Source: DASRDU01 sp035560235 (GTDB lineage Bacteria > Acidobacteriota > Blastocatellia > RBC074). From it: a stretch of 64,000 nt of DNA. The position numbers and the translations under genes are program-made. The stretch spans positions 1 to 64,000 of the forward strand of contig DATMAG010000036.1 in the NCBI GenBank assembly GCA_035560235.1. The letters are read 5' to 3'. This document shows, in pieces, positions 1 through 9,173 of this stretch (its first letter is position 1; each line of letters opens with the position of its first letter). The notes under the pieces were generated by a model that searched no databases, was not told the DNA's origin, and was given only the letters and a program-made list of their open reading frames with translations.

Positions 1-859
1 ATCTTCGGCGTCGGCGAACGTTACATCTACAAACTCCTCCAGCGTCACCGCGAGACCGGGGACGTGGCTCCCAGACCGCACGGCGGCGGCGCGGTCGCGG
101 CCCTGACCGAAAAGCAGCTCCTCCAGTCAGCGGACCTGGTCTTTCAATTCCCCGATGCGACCCTCGCCGAGTTACAGCAGCGGCTGTCCAAACGGGCGCG
201 CGTCCTGGTCAGTCTCAGTACGATCTGGCGGGCGCTCAAGGCCCTGGACCTGACCCGAAAAAAAAGTCCCGCCGGAGCGCGGCAGCCGACCCGCAGGCGC
301 GTGCTGCCTTCCGGCAGCGGCAGCCGCTCTGCGATGCCCGGCGACTGATCTTTCCCGCCGAGTTCGGGATCCATCTGGTGATGAGCCGGACTGATGCCCG
401 TGCTCCGCGCGGGCTGCGGGCGGAAGTGAGCGAGCCCTTCAATCCGGGGATGAAGCAATCGGTGATCGGCGCGCTCGGCCTCGAGGGCCCGCTCCCGGCG
501 CTGGTCGTGGACGGTGCGAGCAATAGAGAGGTCTTCAATCTCTGCGTCGAATTCTTCCTCGTGCCGCAGCTGCAGCCGGGGAGCTGGTGCTGATGGACAA
601 CGTCAAATTCCATGAGAGTAAGCGGGCGCTGGAGTTAATCCGTGCCGCTGGCGCCGGGGTGGAACATCTGCCGGCTTACTCGCCGGACTTCAATCCGATT
701 GAGGAGCTGATCTCCAGACTCAGGGAGGCGTTGCGCAGCGTCGGCGCGCGGACAAAGCTGCTGCTCAGGTGTGCGCTGGGACGAGCGCACGCTGCGGTGA
801 CCGTACAGGACATCCGGGGCTGGTTTACGCATTGTGGTTACACCTGCCCACCCATATGA
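1..859 (+). pseudogene. IS630-family transposase, frame-disrupted and truncated at window edge
   Basis: The reading passes through three frames. Frame 1 (from base 1) encodes a winged-helix DNA-binding part, with readable protein up to LDLTRKK near 263. The frame changes at a run of eight A (258-265) and again at the G run at 577-580. Each change fits the loss of one base or a -1 ribosomal shift. The last frame contains LMDNVKFHES and SPDFNPIEE, the second and third acidic positions of the IS630/Tc1-mariner DDE site. The first catalytic aspartate, normally in an 'F-x-DE-x-G' context, reads IFPAEFG near 350, so Asp has become Ala. IS630 elements are known to use A-run frameshifting, so the first break could be functional. 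The second break and the lost Asp argue for a dead copy. The 5' end lies outside the window. Confidence 0.85.
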
Positions 860-1567
860 AATCCGCTGTAGTTTGGGGATAAAATACGAAAATGAAACAG
901 ATCTTCCTTGTCGAATGCAAAAGGACAGGTTCATAAATGATGGCGCAGGCATTGTGACCTTGCGTGATAAAGAAGCTTTCGTAGAAAGCATATCCAGCCG
1001 CGATTTCTCTGTCTCGACCGTGAGTAAAATCACCAAAAACTTTGACGTTTCCTGTAAACCGAAACCGACAAGACGCAAGTGAAGGAACAGGGCGGGCTTC
1101 ACGCAGACGTTCAGCTACGACCGCTGGGGCAATCGCGGGATTGACATGGCGAACACGACCCCGAACGTGCCCGGCGTGATGCGCAAAACGCTGACCTTGT
1201 GAGAGGCGCGTTCAATGGCGGCAATGCGCCTGCTGCCAGTGCGCTGGTGAAGGAGTATGGGTATCGTGGCGGGCAGTTGCTGATGGTCTTTGACAGCACA
1301 CAGACAGGCGATGATCAGTTGACGAAGCTGGTGCCGGATCATTCCTTATTCGCTGACAGTCGGCGCGGGCGTCAATGCGGGCGTGGCCAGGTTTCGACCA
1401 CAGCCTGCTTATCGGGGTCAGAAACAGCCTGGCATCTTTCCGAAAGAGCCGTTGCGTGATGTAATGCGAATGTATGCTCTGGCGATTTCCAGGTTTTTCC
1501 TGGCATCACTGCGGGAGTTCCTGAGTCCGTGGAATCTGTAAGCCGGATTGCTGATCGGGAGAACCTC
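860..1567 (+). pseudogene. Degraded RHS-repeat fragments in otherwise gene-free DNA
   Basis: Two short stretches in different frames read like the core of an RHS/YD-repeat protein. At 1098-1199 the frame gives TQTFSYDRWGNRGID and ends at a stop (1200-1202). At about 1205-1345 another frame gives LVKEYGYRGGQLLMVFDS followed by LVPDHS, matching the usual 'EYxYRGGQ...VTDHLGS' region that precedes the RHS core end. No continuous frame joins them and no start or toxin tip is visible. The open frame at 834-1082 has no recognisable motif and I do not call it. RHS genes are large and often scarred by insertion sequences, so this is probably the tail of one such event next to the IS630 remnant. Confidence 0.6.
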
Positions 1568-2719
1568 ATGCTGCTGCGTAAACCAATTCTGACTTTTGTG
1601 CTGGCGCTGCTGCTGCACGCCGGAATTGCGGCTCAGACAAAGCCGACTCCGACCGCGACTTCAACTCTGCCGGACAAGCTGACAGCCGCTGAGTTTGACA
1701 GGCTGATCAGTGAATTCTCTGAACCGGGTGGCGATTTTCTTTCGGACAATCTGATCTCTAACGAGACGGCTTACCTTTACATCACCGACAAGCTGAAACA
1801 GATGAATGCGACGGGCGGCGCTTACCTCGGCGTCGGGCCGGAGCAGAATTTCACTTACATTGCCAAAGTGCGCCCGCGCATTGCCTTCATCGTGGATATT
1901 CGCCGCCTCGCGGTGACGCAGCACCTGATGTATAAGGCAATTTTTCAGCTTGCGCCTGATCGCGCGCAGTTTCTCTCGCGGCTGCTCAGTCGCCCACTCG
2001 CAAAGGACAAATCACCAGGCGCGAATGCGACCATCAGTGAACTGACTGATTATTTCAGTCGCACTCCGGCAGACGAAAAGTTTTATGCAGCGAACCTGGC
2101 TGAAATCAGAAAGCTGATCGGGCAGGAATATCAGGTCAGGCTGACAGAATCAGATCAGTCAGACCTCGAATACATTCTGAAAAGTTTCAGGCAGGACGGG
2201 CTGGAAATTTCGTTCCGGCTCAACGGCGGCTGGCAGCAGGGCTATTTCCCGACGCTTAAGGAAGTCATCGCCGCGCAGGATCAGAACGGCAGAGCGGGCA
2301 ACTTTCTGGCGAGCGCCGATGATTATGATTTTGTGCGCGGGCTGCACCTGAAGAATCTGATCATTCCGGTCAACGGCGATTTCGGCGGCAAAAGGGCGCT
2401 CGCGTCAATCGGCGCTTACCTGCGACAGCACGGGCTGACAGTCACGGCTTTTTACACCTCGAATGTCGAGCAGTATCTTTTTGACGGCTCATCGTTCGCA
2501 GCTTTTGCGAGCAATGTCAGAAAGCTGCCGATCACTGAACAGAGCCTGTTTATTCGCTCGGTGCTTGATCGTTATATGCACCCGGCCCACGTTCCGGGCC
2601 ACCTCTTCACCATGCTCCTGCAACAGATTCCGGTCTTTCTCAAAGACTTTGACGAAGGCCGTTATGAGTATTACCACCAGTTAGTCACGACACATTACAT
2701 TGCCGCCGGTCGGCCCTGA
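1568..2719 (+). CDS. Exported protein of unknown function
   Basis: Predicted product is 383 residues. The ATG at 1568 follows a purine-rich GGGAGAA and starts a clear signal peptide (MLLRKPILTFVLALLLHAG, cleavage likely after AAQ). An upstream GTG at 1529 would place 13 extra residues before it and is less likely. The mature part opens with a Pro/Thr-rich linker, then a mixed alpha/beta region with conspicuous motifs AYLGVGPEQNFTYI and PRIAFIVDIRR around residues 85-115. I do not recognise a named domain. No catalytic signature, transmembrane segment or cysteine pattern stands out. It should be periplasmic or extracellular. It is followed at 184 bases by a serine hydrolase on the same strand, with no strong sign of co-transcription. 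Confidence 0.8.
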   Translation: MLLRKPILTFVLALLLHAGIAAQTKPTPTATSTLPDKLTAAEFDRLISEFSEPGGDFLSDNLISNETAYLYITDKLKQMNATGGAYLGVGPEQNFTYIAKVRPRIAFIVDIRRLAVTQHLMYKAIFQLAPDRAQFLSRLLSRPLAKDKSPGANATISELTDYFSRTPADEKFYAANLAEIRKLIGQEYQVRLTESDQSDLEYILKSFRQDGLEISFRLNGGWQQGYFPTLKEVIAAQDQNGRAGNFLASADDYDFVRGLHLKNLIIPVNGDFGGKRALASIGAYLRQHGLTVTAFYTSNVEQYLFDGSSFAAFASNVRKLPITEQSLFIRSVLDRYMHPAHVPGHLFTMLLQQIPVFLKDFDEGRYEYYHQLVTTHYIAAGRP

Positions 2720-2902
2720 AAAGGAGCACGGATTCAGCGGCTGCCGTTCAGCGCTCGATTCTTCAATGTTCCATCTTCGGCTTGTAATGAAGAATGCGGC
2801 GCGATGTTCGACAGGCTGACAACCTGTCGTTTTATCAACCAACCTGCCCTTCACGAGGTCAGCGACAAGCTCACCGGCTTGTCGAATATTCACGGAGAAG
2901 AT

Positions 2903-4231
2903 ATGAAACGTCTGCTGCTTTCCATCCTGACAGTCCTGCTGCTGACGGGTTATTCCGTCTTCAGCCCGCGCGCTGTTCACGTCACCAGTGAAGTCAGAAA
3001 TGATCCTGCCGTAGTTGCGCCTGAAACGGTCGGACTGGCCAGCCCGCGCCTTGCCAGCATTCGCGCGGTGATGAACCGGCACGTGGCTGAGAAACAGATT
3101 CCTGGCGCAATGGGACTGATCGCCCGGCGCGGCAGGATCGCTTATCAGGAAGCCTGGGGAATGGCCGATATTGAAGCGGGCAGGCCGATGCAGCCTGATA
3201 CGATTCACCGCATCTACTCGATGAGCAAGCCGGTCACGAGCGTGGCCGTGATGATGCTTTACGAAGAAGGCAAATTCCAGCTCAACGATCCTGTCGCCAA
3301 ATATCTGCCCGAGTTTGCAAAGATGCAGGTCGGCGTCGAAGAGAAGGATCCGCAGACCGGCAAGCCCGTCCTCAAAACCGTGCCTGCCAGACGCCCGGTC
3401 ACGATCCGCGATCTGCTGCGGCACACAGCGGGGCTGAGTTACGGGGTTTTCAGCGACACGCTGGTTGACCACGAATACCGGAAGGCACGGATTCTGAGCG
3501 ATCAGAATCTGGCTGAATTCATCACGCATCTGACCCGCATTCCCCTGCTTTATGAACCAGGCACGCGCTGGCATTACAGCGTTTCAGTTGATGTCCTCGG
3601 ACGGCTGGTTGAAGTCCTGTCGGGCAAACCGTTCGATCAGTTTTTGCAGGAGCGCATCTTCACTCCGCTCGAGATGCGCGACACGGGATTTTATGTTCCG
3701 GCCAGCAAAAAGGATCGTCTGGCCAGGCTCTACAGCCCGACCAAAGACGGCAGAATCCAGCCCACGCCGGTCTGCGCGACAAGGCAGGAATGCCTCGATA
3801 AATTCCCCGATGCCGCGCCTTCATATCTGGAACCGCCCACATTGCTCTCGGGCGGCGGCGGGCTGGTTTCGACGGCATACGATTATCTGCACTTCTGCCA
3901 GATGCTGCTCAATCAGGGGCAGTACGAAGGCAAACGGCTGCTCAGCCGCAAGACCGTTCAGCTGATGACGAGCGACAATCTCGGCAGCATTCCGATAAGC
4001 ATACCGGGTTACGGCTTCGGCCTCGGCTTTGCGGTCTGCAAGGCGCCGGGCGAAGCCGGAATGATGGGTTCAGCCGGTGAATACAACTGGGGCGGCGCAG
4101 CCGGAACAAAGTTCTGGATTGACCCGCAGGAAGAACTGATCGGCATCTTCATGATTCAGATTCTGCCGCACACCGGTCTGGAGTACGGCTCGGAATTTCG
4201 CGTGCTGACTTACCAGGCGATTGCCGATTGA
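2903..4231 (+). CDS. Secreted serine hydrolase of the beta-lactamase/PBP4-like family (class C fold)
   Basis: Product is 442 residues. The start at 2903 is chosen because GGAGAAG lies just upstream and the next residues form a signal peptide (MKRLLLSILTVLLLTG). The nucleophile motif S-x-x-K reads SMSK at 106-109. The second motif tyrosine lies in HYSVSVDVLGRLVEV near residue 230. A glycine-rich third-motif region, NWGGAAGTKFW, lies near the C-terminus. The family (COG1680) contains esterases, D-amino-acid peptidases and beta-lactamase-like enzymes, so the substrate cannot be assigned. A closely similar paralogue lies at 56018-57334. It shares the layout 'IASMSK...DVLGR.VEV...GEYNWGG', so an ancient duplication is likely. 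Action is probably periplasmic. Confidence 0.9.
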   Translation: MKRLLLSILTVLLLTGYSVFSPRAVHVTSEVRNDPAVVAPETVGLASPRLASIRAVMNRHVAEKQIPGAMGLIARRGRIAYQEAWGMADIEAGRPMQPDTIHRIYSMSKPVTSVAVMMLYEEGKFQLNDPVAKYLPEFAKMQVGVEEKDPQTGKPVLKTVPARRPVTIRDLLRHTAGLSYGVFSDTLVDHEYRKARILSDQNLAEFITHLTRIPLLYEPGTRWHYSVSVDVLGRLVEVLSGKPFDQFLQERIFTPLEMRDTGFYVPASKKDRLARLYSPTKDGRIQPTPVCATRQECLDKFPDAAPSYLEPPTLLSGGGGLVSTAYDYLHFCQMLLNQGQYEGKRLLSRKTVQLMTSDNLGSIPISIPGYGFGLGFAVCKAPGEAGMMGSAGEYNWGGAAGTKFWIDPQEELIGIFMIQILPHTGLEYGSEFRVLTYQAIAD

Positions 4232-4259
4232 TGAACCGGCCTGCTGATACGCAGCAGGG

Positions 4260-4448
4260 GAATGGAACACGAATGAAACGGAGGCAGCGGATTTGAGCAG
4301 ATCAGAATCCGCCCTGATCTGTTCCGTCTGTTTCATCCGTGTTCCATTCGGGATTATCAGAATGGAACACGGATGAAACGAAGGCGGCGAATTGAGACTG
4401 ATCTGATCTGCTCCGATCTGCCTCATCCGTTTCATCCGTGTTCTATTC
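4260..4448. repeat. Two tandem inverted repeats of a dispersed family (arms like GGAACACGGATGAAAC)
   Basis: Two palindromic units lie head to tail, 4260-4349 and 4360-4448. Each begins with a GAATGGAACACGGATGAAAC-like arm and ends with its complement, GTTTCATCCGTGTTCCATTC. The roughly 50 bases between the arms are themselves imperfectly self-complementary. Related units occur at 31945-32024 and 48851-49034, so this is a repeat family of the genome. It follows a stop codon and precedes the 4510 gene, so the transcript would carry large hairpins. Confidence 0.85.
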
Positions 4449-4509
4449 GCTCACCAAAACAAGCGAACCGTGAGTGACCATCTTCACGCTATCCACAGAG
4501 GATAAAACC

Positions 4510-5985
4510 ATGCTCCGTCGTCTGTCTGTTGTTACTGCTGCCCTTCTCTGTCTTGTCTGTCTGTCCTGGCTGCTGATGAATCCGGCGACTGAAGGAAATG
4601 CGCAGCGCGCCGATTATGACCTGGTGCTGGCGAATGGCCGTGTGATGGATCCCGAATCCGGCCTCGATGCGGTGCGGCACATCGGGATTCGCGGCAACCG
4701 GATCGCCGCAATTTCAACGAACCCGCTGCGCGGCAGCACCGTGATTGATGCCAGAGGTCAGGTGATCGCGCCCGGTTTTATTGATCTCCATTCGCACGGT
4801 CAGACGGCTGAGAACTATCGCTACAAGGCCATGGACGGCGTGACGACCGCGCTTGAAATGGAAGTCGGCGTCTCGCCTGTCGCGGCCTGGTACGCTGCGC
4901 GCGAAGGCAGATCGCTCATCAACTTCGGCGCAACGGTCGGCCACATTCCGGCCAGAATGGCTGTGATGGGCGACACGGGAACCTTTCTGCCGCGTGACAA
5001 TGCCGTCACCCGTCACGCCACGCCCGAACAGATCGCGCAGATTACCGATCTCATCAAACGCGGGCTTGATGAAGGCGCGCTCGGCATCGGCTTCGGCATC
5101 AATTACGTGCCGACGACTTCGCGCCTTGAAGTGCTTGAACTGTTTCGCCTCGCGGCGGATCGCAGGGTCGCAAATTACATCCATCTGCGCCACGCCGGAG
5201 CGGTCGAACCCGGCAGCGCGATTGAAGCGTTGCAGGAGGTCATTGCTGATTCAGCGGCAACAGGGGCCGCGCTGCACGTCGTTCACCTGACCAGCACCTG
5301 CCTGCGCCAGACTGCGACCTGTCTGCAGATGATCGAAGGTTCACGCCAGCGCGGGCTTGATATTTCGACCGAGGCTTATCCTTACACCGCGACTCAGACC
5401 AGCATTGAATCAGCCATCTACGATGAAGGCTGGCAGCAGCGGCTCGGGATGACTTACAAGGATCTGCAGTGGGTGGCCACAGGCGAGCGGCTGACGGCTG
5501 AAAGCTTCGCCCGCTACCGCAAACAGGGCGGTTCAGTGATCGGCCATTCGATCCCCGAGGAAATCTCGCGGCTCGCTGTCGGGCATCCGCTCGTGATGGT
5601 GGCGAGCGACGGGCTGATCAATGAAGGCAAGGGCCATCCGCGCGGCGCGGGAACCTTCGCGCGTGTGCTTGGATATTACGTGCGCGGGCAGCACGCGCTT
5701 TCACTGATGGATGCCATTCGCAAGATGACGCTGCTGCCCGCGCAGCGGCTTGAAACGGCAGTGCCGATGATGCGCAACAAGGGCCGGATCAAAGTCGGCG
5801 CTGATGCCGATCTGGTCGTCTTCGATCCGGCACAGGTCATTGACCGCGCCACTTTTGAAAACCCGGCGCAGTATTCCGCAGGCATCACGCAGGTGCTCGT
5901 GAGCGGCGTTCCGGTCGTGCGCGACGGAAAACTGGTCGAAGGCGCAGCGCCCGGCGTGGCAGTTCGTCGTCCACAGAAAGAATAG
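4510..5985 (+). CDS. Exported amidohydrolase, N-acyl-D-amino-acid deacylase-like
   Basis: Product is 491 residues. The ATG at 4510 has AGAGGA seven bases upstream and starts a signal peptide ending near NAQ. A GTG at 4474 is possible but adds a poor N-terminus. The enzyme shows the amidohydrolase pattern: N-terminal beta segment VLANGRVMDP, metal motif DLHSHGQ near residue 95, histidines in YIHLRHAG and HVVHLTST, and the distal aspartate in VMVASDGL. The spot where classical D-aminoacylases have a cysteine ligand (GNCG) reads GVTTALEMEVG, with glutamate. That points to a subgroup rather than true D-aminoacylase. Likely role is deacylation or deamidation of N-acylated D-amino acids or peptides in the periplasm. 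Specificity is inferred only. Confidence 0.85.
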   Translation: MLRRLSVVTAALLCLVCLSWLLMNPATEGNAQRADYDLVLANGRVMDPESGLDAVRHIGIRGNRIAAISTNPLRGSTVIDARGQVIAPGFIDLHSHGQTAENYRYKAMDGVTTALEMEVGVSPVAAWYAAREGRSLINFGATVGHIPARMAVMGDTGTFLPRDNAVTRHATPEQIAQITDLIKRGLDEGALGIGFGINYVPTTSRLEVLELFRLAADRRVANYIHLRHAGAVEPGSAIEALQEVIADSAATGAALHVVHLTSTCLRQTATCLQMIEGSRQRGLDISTEAYPYTATQTSIESAIYDEGWQQRLGMTYKDLQWVATGERLTAESFARYRKQGGSVIGHSIPEEISRLAVGHPLVMVASDGLINEGKGHPRGAGTFARVLGYYVRGQHALSLMDAIRKMTLLPAQRLETAVPMMRNKGRIKVGADADLVVFDPAQVIDRATFENPAQYSAGITQVLVSGVPVVRDGKLVEGAAPGVAVRRPQKE

Positions 5986-5997
5986 ATCAGAAAAACA

Positions 5998-6093
5998 GCC
6001 ACTAATGCACACGAATCAGCACGAATGAAAGAACGCAGTCTGCTCAATCAGGCAGTGGTTCTGACTCGTGTTCATTCGTTTGCATTCGTGGCT
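5998..6093. repeat. Inverted repeat, 'CACGAATG' type
   Basis: The left arm, GCCACTAATGCACACGAATC and following bases, is imperfectly complementary to the right arm CGTGTTCATTCGTTTGCATT and following bases. The central 40 bases are less symmetric. It lies directly after the amidohydrolase stop and upstream of the glycerol facilitator gene. The sequence is unrelated to the GGAACACGG family at 4260. Confidence 0.75.
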
Positions 6094-6246
6094 TCCAGGT
6101 TTCAGCGGAAATATGAGTCTGAAGATCGCCTTCCCTGAGTCGGGCAATGCTTGCGAGCGGTCTGACAGCAGGCTATGATGCCCGGCGTCACCAGCGCGGC
6201 AACTCGCGGTTCGCAACATCAATCCGAATCTCATCGCACAAAATTC

Positions 6247-7017
6247 ATGGAACACAACACTCTGAAGAGAGAACTATTCGCGGAATTCCTCGGCACGCTG
6301 GTGCTGATTACTTTCGGCACTGCCGTCGTCGCGCAGGTTTTGCTGAGCAGGGAAAAGAACGGCCAGTATCTTTCAATCAATCTGGCGTGGGGGCTGGGCG
6401 TGACGATGGCTGTTTACGTGGCCGGTGGCGTCACTGGCGCTCATCTCAATCCGGCAGTCACGCTGGCGATGGCGATGCGCCGCGCGCTGTCGTGGCGGAA
6501 GGTGCTGCCGTACTGGGTGGCGCAGACCGCCGGGGCCTTTGCCGGAGCGGCGGTGACGTTTCTGCTTTACCGCGATGCCTTCAATGCCTTCGATGGCGGG
6601 ACGCGGCAGATGGCGACGGCTGGAATCTTTGCGACCTATCCGCAGCCTTATCTGTCAACAGTCGGCGGACTGCTCGATCAGATCATCGGGACGGCATTTT
6701 TACTGCTGGTCATCTGCGCGACTGGCGATGCGCGCAACCTTGCGCCTTCGGGCAATCTCGGCCCGCTGATTGTCGGTCTGCTGGTTGTCCTGATCGGGAT
6801 GACGATGGGCTTCAACTGCGGCTATGCAATCAATCCGGCGCGCGATCTCGGGCCGCGTCTGTTCACGCTCGTTGCGGGCTGGGGCAGCGAAGTCTTTCGC
6901 GCCGGGAACTACTGGTTCTGGGTGCCGCTCATCGGCCCGCTGATTGGCGGCGTGCTTGGCGCGCGGGTTTACGATCTGATGATCGGCAGATACCTGCCAA
7001 AGCAGATCGAGGACTGA
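6247..7017 (+). CDS. glpF: Glycerol uptake facilitator (MIP/aquaporin family)
   Basis: Product is 256 residues, a normal length for the family, with six hydrophobic segments and two half-helices. Both signature motifs are present: HLNPAVT near residue 70 and INPARDLGPRLF near residue 197. The aspartate after the second NPAR is the hallmark of glycerol facilitators as opposed to water-only aquaporins. The start at 6247 (MEHNTLKRELFAEFLGT) places the first membrane helix at the usual distance. The in-frame upstream extension to 6175 is polar and lacks a ribosome site. No glycerol kinase or glycerol-3-phosphate dehydrogenase is nearby, so it is an isolated transporter gene. It should let glycerol and similar small polyols cross the inner membrane. 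Confidence 0.93.
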   Translation: MEHNTLKRELFAEFLGTLVLITFGTAVVAQVLLSREKNGQYLSINLAWGLGVTMAVYVAGGVTGAHLNPAVTLAMAMRRALSWRKVLPYWVAQTAGAFAGAAVTFLLYRDAFNAFDGGTRQMATAGIFATYPQPYLSTVGGLLDQIIGTAFLLLVICATGDARNLAPSGNLGPLIVGLLVVLIGMTMGFNCGYAINPARDLGPRLFTLVAGWGSEVFRAGNYWFWVPLIGPLIGGVLGARVYDLMIGRYLPKQIED

Positions 7018-7046
7018 AAGGTACCGGTAAATCTCATTCTCCATTC

Positions 7047-7217
7047 TTATGCAGAGAAGTGAATGATGCGCCTCTCTTCAGCCGCGCGTCTGAGTCGCTT
7101 TTCATCGCGCCCGGAGATGACAACACTAGCGCCCCGCTCGATCAGCAGCCGGGCCGTTTCCAGCCCGATGCCGGAAGAGCCGCCCGTGACCAGTGCCCTT
7201 GCATTTTTCAGGTTCAT
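7047..7217 (-). pseudogene. 5' fragment of a short-chain dehydrogenase/reductase gene
   Basis: On the minus strand an ATG at 7217 follows a strong GGAGGTGG. It encodes 56 residues before a stop: MNLKNARALVTGGSSGIG, then ETARLLIERGASVVISGRDE. This is the Rossmann start of an SDR with the T-G-x-x-x-G-I-G cofactor motif and the beta2 'ISGRDE' segment. SDR enzymes are about 250 residues, so roughly four fifths are missing. After about residue 46 the sequence no longer looks like an SDR. The rest is not found in the window. It lies between the convergent glpF and polX regions and is probably a deletion remnant. Confidence 0.8.
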
Positions 7218-7262
7218 TTCCACCTCCGTATTTTTTATTGAAAACCATCTGATGCTTTCTGC

Positions 7263-9032
7263 TCAGCGGGCAGAAACCCGCCTGACCTTGCGGCCTGCTG
7301 ATCTCTGATCAGTGCGGCGCTCCTGCAGCCAGCGATTGAATTTTGCCCAGGGCCACGTGTTGACGACTGAACGCGCTTCGGCCCAGGCGCGCCGGGCCTG
7401 AAAGACTCCGTAACGAATCTGCGCCAGTTGCGCGGTGCTGTGCGCGTCGGAATCAATCGCAAGCAGGACTCCGGCTTCGAGCGCGGCGCGGGCGAGCGTG
7501 TCGCTCAGATCGAGGCGGTTTGGCTGACCGTTGACTTCGAGCGCCACGCCGGCAGCGGCAGCGGCTTCGATGATCTTTTCAAAATCGAAATCAACCGGGT
7601 CGCGGCTGCCAATCAGGCGCGTCGTCGGATGGCCGATCACGTGAATATACGGACTGGCAATCGCGTCGAGCAGCCGCCCCGTCATCCGGTCGCGGCTCTG
7701 TCGAAACGAGCTGTGCAGTGAAGCGACTACCACATCGAGGCGCGAGAGAATTTCATCCGGATAATCGAGTCGGCCATCCGACAGAATGTCAACTTCGGCT
7801 CCCATCAGCAGACGCGGTTTGCGCTGCCCGCGTTTCTTTCGCACTTTTTCAAGCTCGGCCATCTTTGCTTCGAGCCGGTCGAGATCCAGCCCGTTGGCGA
7901 TGCGCGATGAACGCGTGTGATCGGTGATGGCAATGTATTCGTAACCGAGCGCCTCTGCCTCGTCGGCCATCTGTTCGATTGTCGCCGCGCCGTCTGACCA
8001 GGTGGTATGCATGTGCAGGTCGCCGCGCAGATCGCCAGTCTCGATCAGTTTCGGCAGATGATCCTTCATCGCAGCTTCAATCTCGCCCCGGTCTTCGCGC
8101 AGTTCGGGCGGAATGAATTTCAGTCCGAGTGCACGATAAAGCTCGCCCTCGCTTCTGCCGGCCAGTTGTTTGTCGCCGCGAAAGAGGCCGTATTCATTCA
8201 GCTTCAGACCGCGCGCCTGAGCCAGCGTGCGCAGGTGAACGCTGTGCGGTTTCGAGCCGGTGAAATACTGCAGCGCCGCGCCGTATGATTCGGCGGGAAC
8301 TGCGCGCAGATCAACCTGGATGCCTTCGTTGAGCAGCACGGTCGCGCGCGTGTCGCCCTGGGCAATTACCTGACGAATCTCAGGCAGGCTGACGAAGGCT
8401 TTGATGGCGCGCGTCCTGTCCTTTGAGATGATGACCAGATCGAGATCACCAATGGTTTCGCGGCGGCGGCGCGCTGATCCGGCCAGATCGGCGCGTTCCA
8501 CCGCAGGCAGCTTTCTGACCTTATCAAGCAGCCTTTCAGCCAGCGGCAGAGCCGCGCCGAGCAGCATTCGCTGACGGCCCGATTCCCACAGTTCGATGCC
8601 GCGCCGCAGGTTGCTGATCTTCTTCTCACCGAACCCGCTCAGTTCGCGCAGCGCTCCGCTTTCAATGATCTGCTTCAGGTCGGCGACATTTTTGAAATGG
8701 AATCTTTTGTAAAGCTGCGCCAGCGTCTTCGGCCCCAGACCGGGCACATCGAGCAGATCGAGAACCCCGGCGGGAACGCTGCTGATTTCACGTTCGGTGC
8801 GGCGGATGTGGCCGGTCGCAAGGTACTCTTCAATCATCTCTGAGAGATCGTGACCGATGCCGGGAATTTCGCTGAGCCGCCCGGCGCGCGCATATTCGCT
8901 TACATCCTGATCGAGGCTGCGCAGCGAATCGGCGGCGCGTTCATAGGCGAGCGCGCGAAAGCGATCCTTTCCCTTGAACCCGAGCACCCGCGCCATGCGG
9001 TCGAAAATGTCTGCAATTTCATCATTGACCAT
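7263..9032 (-). CDS. polX: DNA polymerase X with C-terminal PHP exonuclease domain
   Basis: Product is 589 residues, typical of bacterial PolX. The N-terminal 8-kDa-like region and helix-hairpin-helix motifs are visible (IPGIGHDLSEMIEEYL near 55, VPGLGPKTLAQLYKRFHF near 95). The nucleotidyltransferase core has GSARRRRETIGDLDLVI, giving the first two metal aspartates, and QVDLRAVP as the third. The PHP domain from about residue 335 keeps DLHMHTTWSDG, AITDHT, GAEVDIL, ASLHSS, VIGHPT and DSDAHS, so the 3'-5' exonuclease site should be intact. The role in this family is gap filling in base-excision repair. The start at 9032 follows GGAGAGGG. It stands alone as a transcription unit. Confidence 0.95.
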   Translation of the reverse strand: MVNDEIADIFDRMARVLGFKGKDRFRALAYERAADSLRSLDQDVSEYARAGRLSEIPGIGHDLSEMIEEYLATGHIRRTEREISSVPAGVLDLLDVPGLGPKTLAQLYKRFHFKNVADLKQIIESGALRELSGFGEKKISNLRRGIELWESGRQRMLLGAALPLAERLLDKVRKLPAVERADLAGSARRRRETIGDLDLVIISKDRTRAIKAFVSLPEIRQVIAQGDTRATVLLNEGIQVDLRAVPAESYGAALQYFTGSKPHSVHLRTLAQARGLKLNEYGLFRGDKQLAGRSEGELYRALGLKFIPPELREDRGEIEAAMKDHLPKLIETGDLRGDLHMHTTWSDGAATIEQMADEAEALGYEYIAITDHTRSSRIANGLDLDRLEAKMAELEKVRKKRGQRKPRLLMGAEVDILSDGRLDYPDEILSRLDVVVASLHSSFRQSRDRMTGRLLDAIASPYIHVIGHPTTRLIGSRDPVDFDFEKIIEAAAAAGVALEVNGQPNRLDLSDTLARAALEAGVLLAIDSDAHSTAQLAQIRYGVFQARRAWAEARSVVNTWPWAKFNRWLQERRTDQRSAGRKVRRVSAR

Positions 9033-9173
9033 CTGCCCTCTCCTTCACTGTCCGTCAGTTGTTCGCACTGATTATGACACCGGCTTCGGGCGCAAATCAT
9101 GTGCCCAAAGCCTGTCCGGTATGAGTCGGCAGAGACAGATGAATTTTCATCCACCAGACCACACGAAGTTTTT

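Noticed and set aside
834..1082. Small open frame after the IS630 remnant
   Set aside because: No family motif, no ribosome site, and it begins inside the transposase end; probably chance in degraded DNA.
2681..3574. A 297-codon open frame on the minus strand opposite the first serine hydrolase
   Set aside because: It is antisense to a gene with a complete catalytic motif and signal peptide, has no recognisable motif and results from high-GC third positions.
6147..7241. A 364-codon plus-strand frame overlapping the glycerol facilitator
   Set aside because: It runs in another frame of a gene with both NPA motifs; its translation is Arg/Ser/Ala-rich noise.
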